Shown: positions 1-12,368 of the stretch, in pieces
How the letters are laid out: each line of letters starts with the position of its first letter
How positions within the stretch are numbered: the first letter of the stretch is position 1
Assembly: GCA_013396525.1 (NCBI GenBank)
Contig: VWYX01000870.1
Coordinates: 113,638-177,637 of the forward strand
DNA: 64,000 nt
Reading direction: 5' to 3'
Origin: Chaetorhynchus papuensis
Taxonomy: Eukaryota > Chordata > Aves > Passeriformes > Rhipiduridae
Notes under the pieces: generated by a model
The model's input: the letters and a program-made list of their open reading frames with translations, nothing else
What the model was told of the DNA's origin: nothing
Database searches by the model: none
Position numbers and translations under genes: made by a program

Positions 1-825
1 ACACTCATGACTGTTTCTGTGTATTTCTAATGAAGCATAACCAAAGTCCTCATTATGCTGTATGAAACTCTTACTTGTAGGATGTCAGAGACTACCTTGT
101 AAAGTGACCTCTGATGACATCATCCTGCTCGCTGCATGCTGATAAAATTACTAAACCCTGTTCTTGCAACATCTTTCCTAGCATTGAATGTTTAGCTAGT
201 AGTGTTTCATAGACAAGCAGGCAACCAGCACTGCCCAAATTGATCTTTTTTTGTGTTTGTTTGGTTTGTTGTTTGTTTATTTTTGTTGTTGTTTTTTGTT
301 TAATTCGCATGCTGTTGTTTGGTTTCTCAGTGTGTCGATGTGTTCAAGGCTATGGTGCATCCGTGCCCATCCATCACCGGACTCTCCTCGCTCTCTCTTG
401 TCTGTCTCAGTCTTCTGCCTGCCACCTTCAGATCCTGGGGCCCCCATTAGCCTGGATCACAGTTTGTCTTTGGTAGTTTGTTTAACTAGCCTTCCTGAAT
501 TTTAATTTTCATCATTAACACCTCTCTGGGGCACCCACGTTAGCTGTCTTGTTCTCCAGTAGAAATCCAGCTTCCTCTGTGTGGTTAATGACTTCTTAGT
601 TGACCGTTCTTCCTTCTCACCCTCTTTCTTCCTCCTTTCCCTAAACACCCTTTAATTTTTTTTCCTGGGTTCTCAAAGGGAATTAACTCTCTAACGGGGA
701 TTTAGTGCTTTCATGCCTTGCTTCTTGGCTTTGGCTGTGCCATGCCAAGAAACTGTCTTAGGCAGCGGAAAATTGGGCTTGTGATTAACCAACTGCTCCA
801 TGTTTGTCCCTTACTTGTGTTTTAG
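1..825 (+). other. SCUBE1: 3' end of an upstream SCUBE1 intron
   Basis: I see no coding exon here. I looked for the preceding EGF-like exon (six-cysteine pattern, phase-1 ends) and did not find it, so it lies upstream of base 1. Positions 241-303 are a T/G-rich low-complexity run built from TTG and TTTG units, with an A-rich mirror on the other strand. The segment ends with a usable acceptor, a T-rich stretch followed by TTTTAG at 820-825. Confidence 0.7.
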
Positions 826-915
826 AGAAGGATGAGGCTGCAATTGAGAGTTCTGAGTACAATGCCACGTCAGTAGCTGATGTGGACAAGCGGGTGAAAC
901 GGCGGCTACTTATGG
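826..915 (+). CDS. SCUBE1: SCUBE1 exon: linker between the fifth and sixth EGF modules
   Basis: This is a 90-nt exon in phase 1-1. It starts after TTTTAG and ends at G|GTAACA. Complete codons from 828 read KDEAAIESSEYNATS and then VADVDKRVKRRLLM. The last base (G, 915) joins AA of the next exon to make the Glu of ETC. The segment has no cysteine and is not an EGF module; it is the acidic-to-basic linker that SCUBE proteins carry between EGF groups. NAT is a possible N-glycosylation sequon. RVKR followed by R fits the furin-type consensus R-x-K/R-R. Reading past the donor stays open to a stop ending at 1085, so intron retention would truncate the protein. The upstream half of the first split codon (N|AG) is not in the window. 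Confidence 0.9.
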
Positions 916-1289
916 GTAACACTTTTCTTCCACTTCCTTTGTTGTGCTCTCACTTTTGTCTGTGTGTGTGTGGGGGGGAGGTTCTCTTTTGGTCTCATTT
1001 GGTTTTGGTCTCCCTTGGTTTTGGTTTGGCCTGGTTTTTTTTTAACCTGACTTCATCTGTGTGGAAAGGTCACCAATTTTGTTAAGTTCTCATCTGTTGT
1101 ACAACTTCATTTCTTGTTTTTATACTTTTTTTTTCCCTAATGCTGCAGCTTTAATGTTCAATTTTCTCTGCATAGAAAGAAGCTTTTGCTATTAACCTTA
1201 CTTAGCTTATGCAAGCTACTTTTTACATGTGATCTGTGTGTTTGTGTGTATGTGTTGCTGTAGAATTCCTGAAAAATCTCCTGTTGCAG

Positions 1290-1310
1290 ACCTGCCTATT
1301 GACTTAAAAG

Positions 1311-1363
<53 letters not shown>

Positions 1364-1423
1364 ATAAACCAATGTTCTATTACATCTGTGGTGTTAAATG
1401 AACAATTGTATTTGCCTAATTAA
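1290..1423 (+). other. Hypothetical alternative terminal exon with a poly-Asp stretch
   Basis: An AG acceptor candidate (CTCCTGTTGCAG, ending at 1289) is followed by a sequence which, when joined in phase 1 to the exon at 826-915, stays open. It reads D-LPIDLKV, then 17 Asp codons from the GAT repeat, then INQCSITSV and VLNEQLYLPN, and stops at 1421-1423. An ATTAAA hexamer overlaps the stop at 1419-1424. If used, it would give a truncated SCUBE1 ending after the RVKRR linker. The microsatellite origin and lack of any known homologue make chance the leading explanation. I include it only because phase, frame and a nearby polyadenylation-like hexamer agree. Confidence 0.15.
1313..1363 (+). repeat. 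(GAT)17 trinucleotide microsatellite
   Basis: There are seventeen uninterrupted GAT units (51 bp), 397 bp downstream of the linker exon. An uninterrupted run of this length is likely to vary in length between individuals. It encodes poly-Asp in one open frame and poly-Met or a stop-containing frame (TGA) in the others. Confidence 0.95.
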
Positions 1424-4400
1424 AATTTCCTGTACTTTTGATTGAAATGTAACTATTATGACTGTAAATTCATTCATTTCCTTTGTGCAGCTATTTTAGT
1501 AACCACTGAAAGATCTTTCCCTAGTGACTAGTGAGCCTCTGTGCATTCTTTCAGGACTGAGGCATGGCTTGTTTCTCTGTGTTGTTGGAGCCTGAGAGTG
1601 GAAGAGAGTAGGAAGTGCACTGAGATAATTCTTTAGCTCCTGCTCTCAGTTAACCCATTGCACACCCTTGTGCTTGTCTCCTTCACGTTACATTTCTGGC
1701 TGTTAGTGAGAAGGGCCTTTTGGGAATAGAAGGGGTCGAGTGGCTGGGCCTCTGCCAGACTTTGCCTGAGACAAAGAGCACAGAGTAGCACAGACTGCTG
1801 AATGATGCTTGGAGTTTGTCAGGTGGTTTATTTCTCTGTATTTTCCACTCTGAGGCTCTACTTGCCACATAAAATTATGTCCACTAGGTTTTAAATATAG
1901 TGACCATTGGTGACTGTGGATCCACTTACAAGTCAGGGATTCATCACCACAGAAGAGATTCTGGCAGGGCAAGATTCTGCTCTCTTCCCTCAGGGTTACT
2001 ATTTCTTTTCTTAAAACCACTGAGTCCTTTGCAGACTGTCCTGCTAGCCTTTGGCAAGCTCAGCTCTGCCTGTGAGCACCCACACCTATAAGGAGTGACC
2101 ACCTCAAGGAGACCAGACTCCTCACTTTGAATATTTAGTTGATTGCTGGGCTAACAGCTGCAATAGGTGGCAATATTTATAAAGTTTCCCTGTCATTTGT
2201 ATCTTACCATCCATGACAAACCATCCACTTACCCACAGGCCAGCATACAACCACTGTGTAGGAAATGGCACAGTGTTATAACTCTGTGATGGTATTAGAT
2301 GACAAGATTGAGGTAAAATACCTTCCTCCATGTGAAAACCTGGGCATATGGTCCTTTTTTTTTAGATTATCTATGATTGTCAACTGCCAATTAGTTTGCA
2401 GACCTAGTAAGTGACCCACACAGTTTTATTTTTTAATGATACACTGTTTCAAGTCATTGAACCTACCAAAAGCTATGAGGCAGCTCATCTTGCTTTGTCA
2501 GCGTGCTGTTAACACTTTTAGCTCTAATTTCAATAAGACCCATAGTCGCACAAGAAGTCAGGAAAATATGCCAAAAAGCCAAAGGCCACTGAAAAGCCTC
2601 TAGGCCACTGAAAAATGCAACCCTCTGGGTCTCAGTGTTGAGTTTGCCCAGCCACAAATAGTGTGTACAGTACTCTCTAGAGGTTCTGAGCAACATAGTG
2701 CACTGTGTTGATGCCTCACCCTCTGAAAAAAATAAATATCCAACCTGAAAATAAGCTCACACTGCTTCCAAGAGTCCAGACAAATGGCATTAAAAAAGTT
2801 TAGCCTTGAAAAGATTAGTAGCAGCCTTCTTAATTACACCAGGTCTTCAAGTTCCAAGCTGAACGTAGACCCCAGAAGTAGACTTAGGGAGATAGTTTAA
2901 AATCCAGTTTGCAAAATACCTTGTTTAACTCTTCAGTACCTCCTGTATTAGCAGGTTTCAGCTGAGAGCTGAGAGTTTCTGGACATGCTGTGTTTAAACC
3001 ACTGATTCCTTAGAAAAACATTAACTAGGGAGGAAAAGAAATTTAATTAGTGAATGAGATCTGAGTGGGTGGCTTAATATTTAGGGACTTTTTAACTTGT
3101 TTGTTTCTACTGATTGCTGATAGTCAGAATTTATTTTTTTAATGGAGTCTTATTCATTTCCAAAGTGTAGTGGCATTTCCATGAAATTCCATATGTCTTC
3201 AGATGTTTTCTAAACAGCTGTTTTAGGAAGTACTGGAAGGCTTCTCAGGAAACTTTTTTCCCCAGCTTTTCTAAATGGACTGTGATTTTTGACCCTCCTG
3301 CAGGCAGTCTTGGGAGACTAAGAAAAGTAGACGACTTTATGTAATTTTAGTAATCTGATGAAAGGTGCTTTCAGTTGCAAGTCCTGAGATGATAATTTGT
3401 AGTCCCCTGTCATTTTCTGCATGCTATCAAAATGACTGTGATCTGTATAACCCTTAATACCAGCCAAGGCTCAGAAAAGCTTGACAAGACTGCTTTTAGA
3501 ACAGCGTTGATGTCAGACAAGACTGCCTATAGCAGTCATTTTGCTACATCAAGACTGGCCACCTCTGTGTCTCAGACTGGCTCTTGCAGTGGCCTGTGTC
3601 CGAGTCCTGCTGTGGTCCAGTGACTTGTGGCTAAATCTTAAACAGGGAAAAGTAGATAAATACACATTATTCCTTCCTGTTAGATGCATTTTTGTCTAGA
3701 TTTTGTGAGGCAGATGAGAAACTGGTCCTCTCTGATGACCTACAAGAAACTTCCCTTTAGAACTGTCCAGCAATGCCTAGGAATTTTCATCTAACTTTTT
3801 CATAGTGTTTGAACAGACCCTGAGGGCTTCCAGCTGTCACTTATTTCCCTGGATCAGAGAGAGGCGCTTGGATTCGGAGTAAAGAGTGCTCCCATTATGG
3901 AGATGGCACTGAATGGCTGTTGTCTGGTCAGTGAACGTTCATACAGCTCATTCCCCTCTTCTTCACTTCCCCTTGGCCATTGCCATCACGGAGTGGCAGC
4001 TGTCCAGCCTTAGTTGTGCTCCACGGGGGCTCCTGGAGAGGTTCTGCCTTGGTTCTGAGGTGGCTGCTTCAAACTGGACCTTGAGCCACAAGCATTCTGT
4101 GGATGAGGAAGGACACTCATCCTGCAGAGGTGCACAGCTCCAGAACCAGAGCTGTACCATCGTCTGGAAGGGGCATTTACATTCCCCTTGTTGCAGAACA
4201 CCTTGCATTTGCTGCAAACCAGAAGGGCACAATCAATGTCTTCAGGTCTTCTTGAGCATCTGGTATGGATCATCTTGCAGTTAGTTGAGCACAGCCTTCA
4301 GCTCCTAAAATTATGTTCAGATCTCTGGTTTGTGTGGTATAACAGATTTTTTTCTGAAAATATTTTGCATGTTTCTTAGGAGCGTCACAGAGACCTTCTC

Positions 4401-4929
4401 CATTTTCCTTTACCTTCTTTCCCTTGGGAACCCCTTTGCCACGACTGTTTCTTCTGTCATAGCATCATAGCATGAGGCTGCCCTACCTGGTTAGAGGAGT
4501 GGACTAGTGCATTTCACATATTTTTCAGTCTAAATCCAGAATGAATGTGAATCACAGGTTATCTGCCCTGCCTACCTCTATGAGAGCCATTCTAGGATGG
4601 GCACACAAAATTAGGATGGGAACACTTAACCCTACTAATACACTTATCTTCAAAATATTTTGTCCAGTGTTGCATCTTCAGCAATGGAAGGTGCTTTTAT
4701 TCATGTTTCCATATCTCTTTTTGTTGCTATAGCCCTGGATAGAATTCATAAGTCAAGCAGCCCTGTCACAGTCTACAACTGTAAAAAGAAATCATCCAGC
4801 AGCCTAGCACTTTATCATTTAATAAACTGTAAATTATCAAGTCTTGTGGGCTTAACATTCTCCTTGGCCCACTGTCTTTCTCTCAAAAAGGCTGCACGGT
4901 TTTTATAGAGCAATTTTCTGTTGATATCC

Positions 4930-5015
4930 TGAAGTTTTCTTGTAGAAACTTTCTAGAAACTTTAGAAGTCTCTTTTCAAAACTTTTCTTTTAGAAACTTT
5001 CTTTTAGAACTTGAT
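4930..5015 (+). repeat. Decayed short tandem repeat, unit near TAGAAACTTTC
   Basis: Several imperfect copies of TAGAAACTTT occur within about 85 bp (near 4944, 4955, 4992 and onward), separated by related TCTTTT-rich pieces. It looks like an old local duplication. I see no function. Confidence 0.55.
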
Positions 5016-8000
5016 GTTCTGGACACAGAAATAGAATTCATAGCATCAGCTATGCCGTCAGGCTCCCTCATTACAAATAAGTCAAGTGCTTACAGAGAGG
5101 TGACAGGCAGCTGGAAACTTCCACTTTGAGGAGCCAGAACTGTAGAACTGTCTGGAATTTAGACTCAAGGAGTCCTCATCTCCTAGGCAGAGATAATGCT
5201 TTGCTCTTTGCTGCTCTTTACATCAACTCCTTGAACCAAGTAATTTAATGAAGTTTTTTATATATTGTCTTTTTAAATGAAGTCACTTGCTGCATTGCCA
5301 TCATCACAGGCCTTATTAGACTGCATGAATCTGTAAAGTGTTTTAGCAACACAACCATGATGTTCTGTGCAAGCTGCTTGTTAGATCCTGTCCTCTGGGC
5401 AGCTCTTCTTGGAGAGGCAGACCTGACCCATTTCTCACTGTTTCATTTTCCTTCCTCTGCTCTTTAGCAGTCAATGGATCAGGTTCTTTGGGCTTGACAT
5501 GAGATGACTTCAGAACAACTGCCCACACTATGTATCTTCCTCACCTTCAATCCCTTTTCCATTCTTCCCAGAGATCCCTGTTGTAAGAACTCACCTAGGC
5601 CATAAAATGTTCTCGCTCTGGCCCTAGAAGAAAAAAAATCTGGTTCGTTCTTGTCACAAGAAGAGGGCTGTACAAAGTACTTCTGAGTATAGCAAAGAGC
5701 AACAGGACAGTGAGCCCATCCTGTAGCTGAGGAAGTGCAGTAATTTCCCTTGCTTAAGGGAGGCAAAATGGTGCGAGTAATACCATTGCTACAGGTGTCT
5801 TCAGAAATCCAGACTCTGCACTTAAATTCACTCCTTCATGAGACACGTTCAACTAACTTTGTGTCGGGGCAGCTGAGGATTTTGCCTTTGGACACCGACT
5901 TCTTGGGTCACCAGTAAGGTTGTTTACAATCCTCCTCAGAGGGAGTGATGCAATTCTCTTCCCTGGAAGCTGTTTCCTAAGAACCCTCCAAAGTATTTTA
6001 GTGTCAGCTGAAATGCTGGTGGTAAGCTGTACAGTGCGTTGGAACTGTGCTGGTCTGTGTTACTGCTCAAGTTTCCCTCTGCCTAGATTGCTTCTGTGAT
6101 GCCATTTGGAAAATAACACCAACAAGCACCAGGCTGGGATATATGTGCACCTGTATTACATTTCATCCCTGGTTTCCTAGGAATTGTTCACAGGCAGGGC
6201 TGTGCTCTGGCTGTATTGATGGCACATAACCAGCAAATAAGGTAGCATTTTCACTAGTTTATATTTTCCCTTTTTGTGGCAAGAATCATTTGACTTCTGC
6301 AGATGTCTCCTCTTCCCTTATCTTATCAGTAGCTTTCCAGCCGTTTATAATGAGCACCCTGCTACCTGCCTGGAGAAATGAGTGTGCAGTGAGCTAAGAC
6401 CATTCCCTCTGCACAGCAATAACTAGAGATGTGAGCTGTGGAAATTGCAATTTGGGCATTTCTGCCCAAACAGATTAGTTTACGACAGAGAATATGCTCC
6501 CTGCATGTTGCATGGAATCATCTCTTTGCTTGCTGTGGAAATTGTACTTCCCCATCAGTTCAACTCCAAAGATCCCAAACATTGCAGCAAACAGCCAAAG
6601 CCAGTTCAGACCAATAGATCACAAGTACAAGTCCTACTTTGGCCACTTTAATGACATGCCAGTACTCCCTTCTCTGTGTGCTGGTCAGCTCTTTCATCTA
6701 ATCTTGTGCCTCCTGGAGGTACCTGGAAACATCAGCCAAGGTAACTCTGTTTATCCTGTCCTGCCCAAAACTGGTTTAGTTTCATATCTTTAGCCCAGTA
6801 CCTACAGTAGATTTTAGTGAGCTGCTCATATCATATTAAATAAAAAACCCACAACTTGAGCTTGTGGCCATGACTTACAGCATTTGTAGCAAAGGCAAGC
6901 ATTTTCATATCTGTTACCTCAAAAAAGGCAGAGAGATTCACTAATTTAGAGCTTGGATTTACCCATTTGAACCAAAAATGGTACTCAACTTCATATGCCT
7001 TGAGTCATCTGAGCTTAATAGTCAGCCATATGGTATCTTTTCTTAAACCCCAGCTACCTAAGGATGCCCTGTTCATCCTGGACATCAAGCATGCTTTGAC
7101 TGACTTGTCTGGAGCACCTCTCACCTCGGTGGCAGGAAGGTACCCAGTTATAGCTACTCCCACACCAAATTCCCACTGCAGGTAACAGATTGTGTCAGTT
7201 AACTGATTGGGAATGAGCAGAGGAAGAACCATCAGCTGTGAGCTGAGCATTCTCCCCAGGAGTTCAAGGCAGGAAAGCCACTGAAGCACCATCCTTGCTT
7301 CTGCAGCTGGCCCTCGCAGAGGCTTCCAGGTATCATGCAGCTCTTAGCAGAGCAGTGCTCTACATTCCCTCTTTCTTATTAATTAAGATCCTCTGTCCGG
7401 TATCTTGCATAAAATTGGGATTACAGAGGGCACACACCCAGTGCGTGAATTTCATATTGATAATGATGTTATGTCCATATGCACATTCACTTGGTCAGCA
7501 ACCTTCTCCCCTTTTTCTTAGTCCGCCTGGAAATCTTTGGGATTTGAGAGCTGAGAAGAACTGATGGTATGGGACTGTGTGGTCTTAAGGCTAAAAAAAT
7601 CTCAGGTCTTAACTTGCAAGGATCTATGTTCTATATGAACATGCACATAAAACAGCAGATAAAAAACTTCTAATTTCTCTAGTGTGCTTCTTGTTACTTC
7701 CACCTCTCTGTATGACACACAGGACTCTCTTTGAATCACTGTTTTCTCTTCAGTAGAGACACACAGCTTTTTCTTGATTACAGGAAACTAGAATCCACAA
7801 AGTTAACTGCGATTACCAGAGTCTCGTAGTTAAATTTATCTTCTCCTGCCACGTTTAAAATGACAGCATATCCATATGGAAACTTTCCTTCTATGTTCTT
7901 TCAGCATCCAAAGATCTCTCCCCTAGTGACTCAGTGTGAATAACTTACCCAAAACCAAACATCTGTCTTGAAATAAACCGCACAGTGATAGTGTAGGTCA

Positions 8001-8394
8001 TATGGAAATCCACCATTTTCTGGATTTCAGGACTCTGTGGTAGAGCCATATTTATCTTCTTTGCAGCTCAGGAAAAGGAGCTGTAGAATGGTAGAACTTA
8101 CTGAAGCCACGCATTCTTAACCTAAAAAAATCCTTTCATCTGATGAGAGTTTTCTCTCAAAAGCCTTTTTTCTTGAAAGTAGGTTTTGTGGGGGAACTGG
8201 TTTTCACAGTGCTTTTGCCTGGAATGATCTTCAGAAATAGGGAGACAGAATGTACACAGACAGAATGTACTTGTTAGAATATTCATTTAACATGTGAGGA
8301 AATGATACTAAAGACCCTTTCACAGTGCATTGCCACCCGCGTTCAAGGAAAATGTTGGTCTGTAAAGTCAGCCTAACTCATTATTGCCTCGTAT

Positions 8395-8430
8395 ATTACC
8401 AATAGTGGCCTTGGGGCCACTATTGGTAAT
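8395..8430. repeat. Perfect inverted repeat: 16-bp arms, 4-nt loop
   Basis: The left arm is 8395-8410 (ATTACCAATAGTGGCC), the loop is TTGG (8411-8414), and the right arm 8415-8430 is its exact reverse complement. The pairing stops at both outer flanks. It would fold as a stable hairpin in the intron RNA or as a cruciform in DNA. At 16 bp the stem is too short for a typical microRNA precursor. No flanking transposon ends or target duplication are evident. Confidence 0.95.
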
Positions 8431-11400
8431 CAATAGCCTTAAGAAAGGCTGGGGATTTTTCAGTTTCAGTAAACATAAAAGCATAGAAAACGTGACCTGG
8501 GTTTCTGAAATGCAGTTTAGTGCCTTAACCACCAAACACTGGAGTAAAGAGCGTACAAGCTCTGGTTTGCCATCAGAAAATTTCCAAAAGTCTTACATTC
8601 CAATGTGAACTAAACATGGATTCTGCAGACTTTATTTTAGTCTTCTTTCAAAACAGAATGCGGGTTTCCAGGTGATGCTACTCCCAGGTTTCTGTCTCAG
8701 AGAGCAGGGTGGTGGACAAGCTAGTGTTTAAGTGCTCTTCCAAAGCAGTTAACTTCTACCAAGGGTCACTTGAAGCCAAGAGCAGCTTTCCAGTACATAC
8801 TTCAGTACCCAGCTTTGTTGTACTGCCTCCTAGGACTCTTTCCAATTACTTAAAATATGTCTTTATTTTTCTGAAAGGCTTTTACCGACTTAGAAGTGCT
8901 CACTGCCGGAAAACCAAGTGTGCAGCTCTGTATGCATCATAATCCTTTTGTGCTTTAATCAATAAAGAATTGCAAAGATTTCATTAGCAGGCATATTGCT
9001 AGGAGGTTCTATAATTCATTTACTGACTGTGAAACCAAGACCTCACTTTAACTCCTTCTGTCAGTTCTACTTTGCTGTATGAAATCATAGCAAACAGGGG
9101 GAAGGAATCCCTGAGGTCATTCATGCATTCTCTGTCTCCCAAGGGCAGATCTTTTCATCTTGAGTTACCATCAGTTTTATTCATTGAGTTTGTGAATGGT
9201 GTGCTATTTCCTGTAAAAATCCCTTTTCTTCATTTCTTTGCTGACGATAAAGACTCTGACCTTATCCAGAATTCCTGGCAATACCTTCCATTGTTTTGCT
9301 TTCCCATTTTAAATGAAAGGATTTATCCAAGGTCAGGAGATAATGCTCCTTCCCGATGTTCAGAGAATTTCAGTTTTTCTTAAATGCAGCTTCTCTATCT
9401 AGAGAGAGCACCACAGCTACAAGTGTTAATTTTAAGAACCAGACTGGACTCATAGGATGCTCATAAAACACCTGATCCAATCTATCAAGTGACATTCCCT
9501 AAATATGTAGTGTTCCCTGAAGATGAATCAAGCTTTTCTGAGCTGAGAGCTGCAGGGTTCATGATTCAGTGTAAGATTCACCTAGTTGTTTCTTCACACA
9601 TTCCCTCTGTGGCAGGTCAGAATTCTCATCCTATTTTCATGCAAATAAAATTCTACCAATCATGAAATTGCAAGGAAATGAGGAGACAAGCATAACGAAG
9701 TGAAGAATTCCACATCCTGCAAGTTACCCTTTCTGTCTCACCTTTTTCATTCCCTGAATATGAAGCTCTTTCAGTTTCTCCTTCATCTGTTCACAGCTAT
9801 TTGTTTCTTTCATTATACTCTTGTGAATGCTCTTTCTCTATCCTTTCAGCATCACAGAACATAATTTGCATGAGAATAGCATCATTCTCCCTTAACTGAA
9901 AATTGAAATATTTTGTGTGTTTAGTTTCTTCTTGTGCTTGCTGTCCTTTGGGTGCCTCCCTGTACCCTGATCTCCTGCCACATAGCATGTGTGCCTTATG
10001 TACTTCTACTTGCAGTAAAATCTTTTTATGGATGGCAACAGCAGTCTTATCATCTGTTCTCTGTCTCATGGCTTTCTTACTCATACTGCATATTCCCTCT
10101 TACATAAAGGCAAGCTCATTTTATAATCCACAGAATTTCTTTTTTTTTTTTCAAATGGTCTTTCCTGAGTTAAGTTTGAATCTCTTCCAAGTTTCAGGCT
10201 TTCAGGATTTGTGCTTTTTTGGTCCAGATTTGCAGGGGATCTTCAGTGTGTTTTATTTATTCAGTTAGGTTGTCCTTGTTCTTAGGCATGGTCATGCACT
10301 GCACCTGCCATTAGTGGTTAAAATTATTTCTGGATTCTCTGGATAAAAGTTAAAAGGAAGAGAAAAAACCCCAGTCCAGTGTATCTGGAATTCAGAAAGA
10401 GCTCTCTTTGGTGGAGATTGTGCTGTGGCACCAACATGAAGAAAACAGATGAGATGTCTGCACAGCCAGATGGAGCAAAGTGCTTTTTCAGGTGTGAGAG
10501 GAGAGGAGGTGCAAATTAAGGACTGATTGGATTCCAGACACTTTGTGTATTAAACTGAATGTATCCAACATTCTTTAAGGGGAGGAAGCCAGTACCACTC
10601 AGCTGAGCAGGATCTTGCCCTCTCATAGAACTGCTCTAATACCTTACCATCATCACTTTTTCATAACTGCAACATAGTTGGCACAATGGAGTCCTGCTGT
10701 TGGTCCTTATGAGGGCACCAAAACGCTACAGTGATGCAAGGAATCATAATAGACAATGGCAATTAATAGTTTTAGATTAGACCACCTCAAAATTCTCAAA
10801 GCCATATATCTGGCTTTCTTTAACAGATGTCCTTAATCTTTTCTCAATTGTTCAAAGTTGGTGTTTCACTGTGAATTAAATACAGAGAAATAAACTCATT
10901 TTTATGTGCTTAGGATAGGTAAACAGGTTATCTCTTGATTCAGAGACAGTAGCAGTTTACAACAGCTTTAGTTACAGCACATCTGCTGGGAAACAGGGAT
11001 TGGGAGTAGTTTACCCTTTTTGCCACTCCAGTTGCCAGGAATTACTACTTCAGAGGCACCTCTTTGGGAAAAAATGGTCCAATTAATCGATATACCTCCT
11101 CATTGCATGGGCTGAAACTGTAAGTGCACTAAAGCTGCCGTCCTGCTTGCAACATTTAGCTTTAGTTGCATGAAGATTGACTTGTTCATGTGTCTGAGCC
11201 CTGAATTAAGACAGTTATTCTGAGCATAAGATGCTGTGTTCAGATCTTTTGCAAAATTCAGACCAGGTGTCGAAGTAGATACTCTTACAATCTGAGTACA
11301 GTTACTCATAGTTTGCTTGGACTGTGATTTACTGGCTAGGACGTGATAGCTTCTCTAAATTCTGAGCTCCAGGCTACTCCATCAAGAATTGCTCTTGCCT

Positions 11401-12368
11401 AGCATAAAGGTTGATTCAGAATAAGTTCAAAATAATAAGGCACAGACTTTGAGAGCAAAGCCCAATCATCCTGTTTCTGCTGACCCCAATGAGCTTTAGT
11501 CTACTGCAGATGAATTCCAAATAAAGGCAGTTTGAATTGCTAGTTTTCTTTAACTTGCCCTTTGGCCAGTGTTATCATTTGGGCAATCATAGGAACTAGG
11601 TAGTGGAAAAAAGCATTTTTCCACTTTGAAGTCTTCCTTTCAGCTGTACTTACTGCTTACCATGTCAACCTAAACAGTTTATAGAAATCTGGCAAACTTA
11701 GAGAATACTCTTTGTTTTGGGGGACTGCTGTCTTTTATCCACAGCCTACCCATTGCTGCAAAAAATCGTTTTCCTCTGCACAAGGCCTTAAGACAGGAGG
11801 TCAGTCCAGCCTTCCTCTCTGCTTCAGAGGAAATGGCAGTCGTAAGCCCTGCAGAACACAGTCATTTCATTTAGTCCAATAAGTTTTTCTGAGCAAGAAC
11901 GTGCCATTCAGTTTCCCTCTCATGCTTTTCCTAAGAGTCAGATGCTGCAAGGCTGCCTTGGATGTAGGTGATGACTTCAGTGGCTTCCCTTTCCCATTTT
12001 CACTTAGGTTATATAGTTCTCTTGTTTTCACTACAGCTGGGTTTTTCTCTTCTTTTAAGACTTCTCTGCATGTTTTACGCACTTTCTTGAGAACAGCTCT
12101 TACGTTTACAGTTGTTATTCACTCTTTACAGTCACTGTGTCATGATCAGGAGCCTGGAAACAAATAGGGTTTTCTGGATCTTGTCGACTTGAGACTGTTG
12201 TGATGGGTGACAGAGAAGATCAGAGAATGACTTCTCTACGTGTCTAAAGAAAGCACCTTGGTGCTCCCTCCTCTTGCCTTTTTTTGTGTTCACCTTGTCC
12301 AGTCTTTGTGCCTGTCCTCAAGATTATAGAGATTATAGAGAATGAGCTAGTTAAGACATAGATTACAG

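Noticed and set aside
1..825. Preceding SCUBE1 EGF exon
   Set aside because: No six-cysteine frame with phase-1 splice sites was found. Cysteine-rich frames around 240-500 come from T/G-rich DNA and lack EGF spacing.
804..1085. Open frame covering the linker exon and continuing into the intron
   Set aside because: The exon is real, but the start (a TTG read as Met) and the continuation past 915 are intron. The donor G|GTAACA and its in-phase partner at 16946 define the boundary.
4455..4475. CR1-type ATCATAG repeat
   Set aside because: GTCATAGCATCATAGCATG resembles the ATCATAGAATCATAG word of CR1 elements, but the flanks do not continue the match.
8395..8430. microRNA precursor or rho-independent terminator
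   Set aside because: The stem is only 16 bp with a 4-nt loop, too short for a microRNA precursor, and bacterial terminators do not apply in vertebrate intron DNA.
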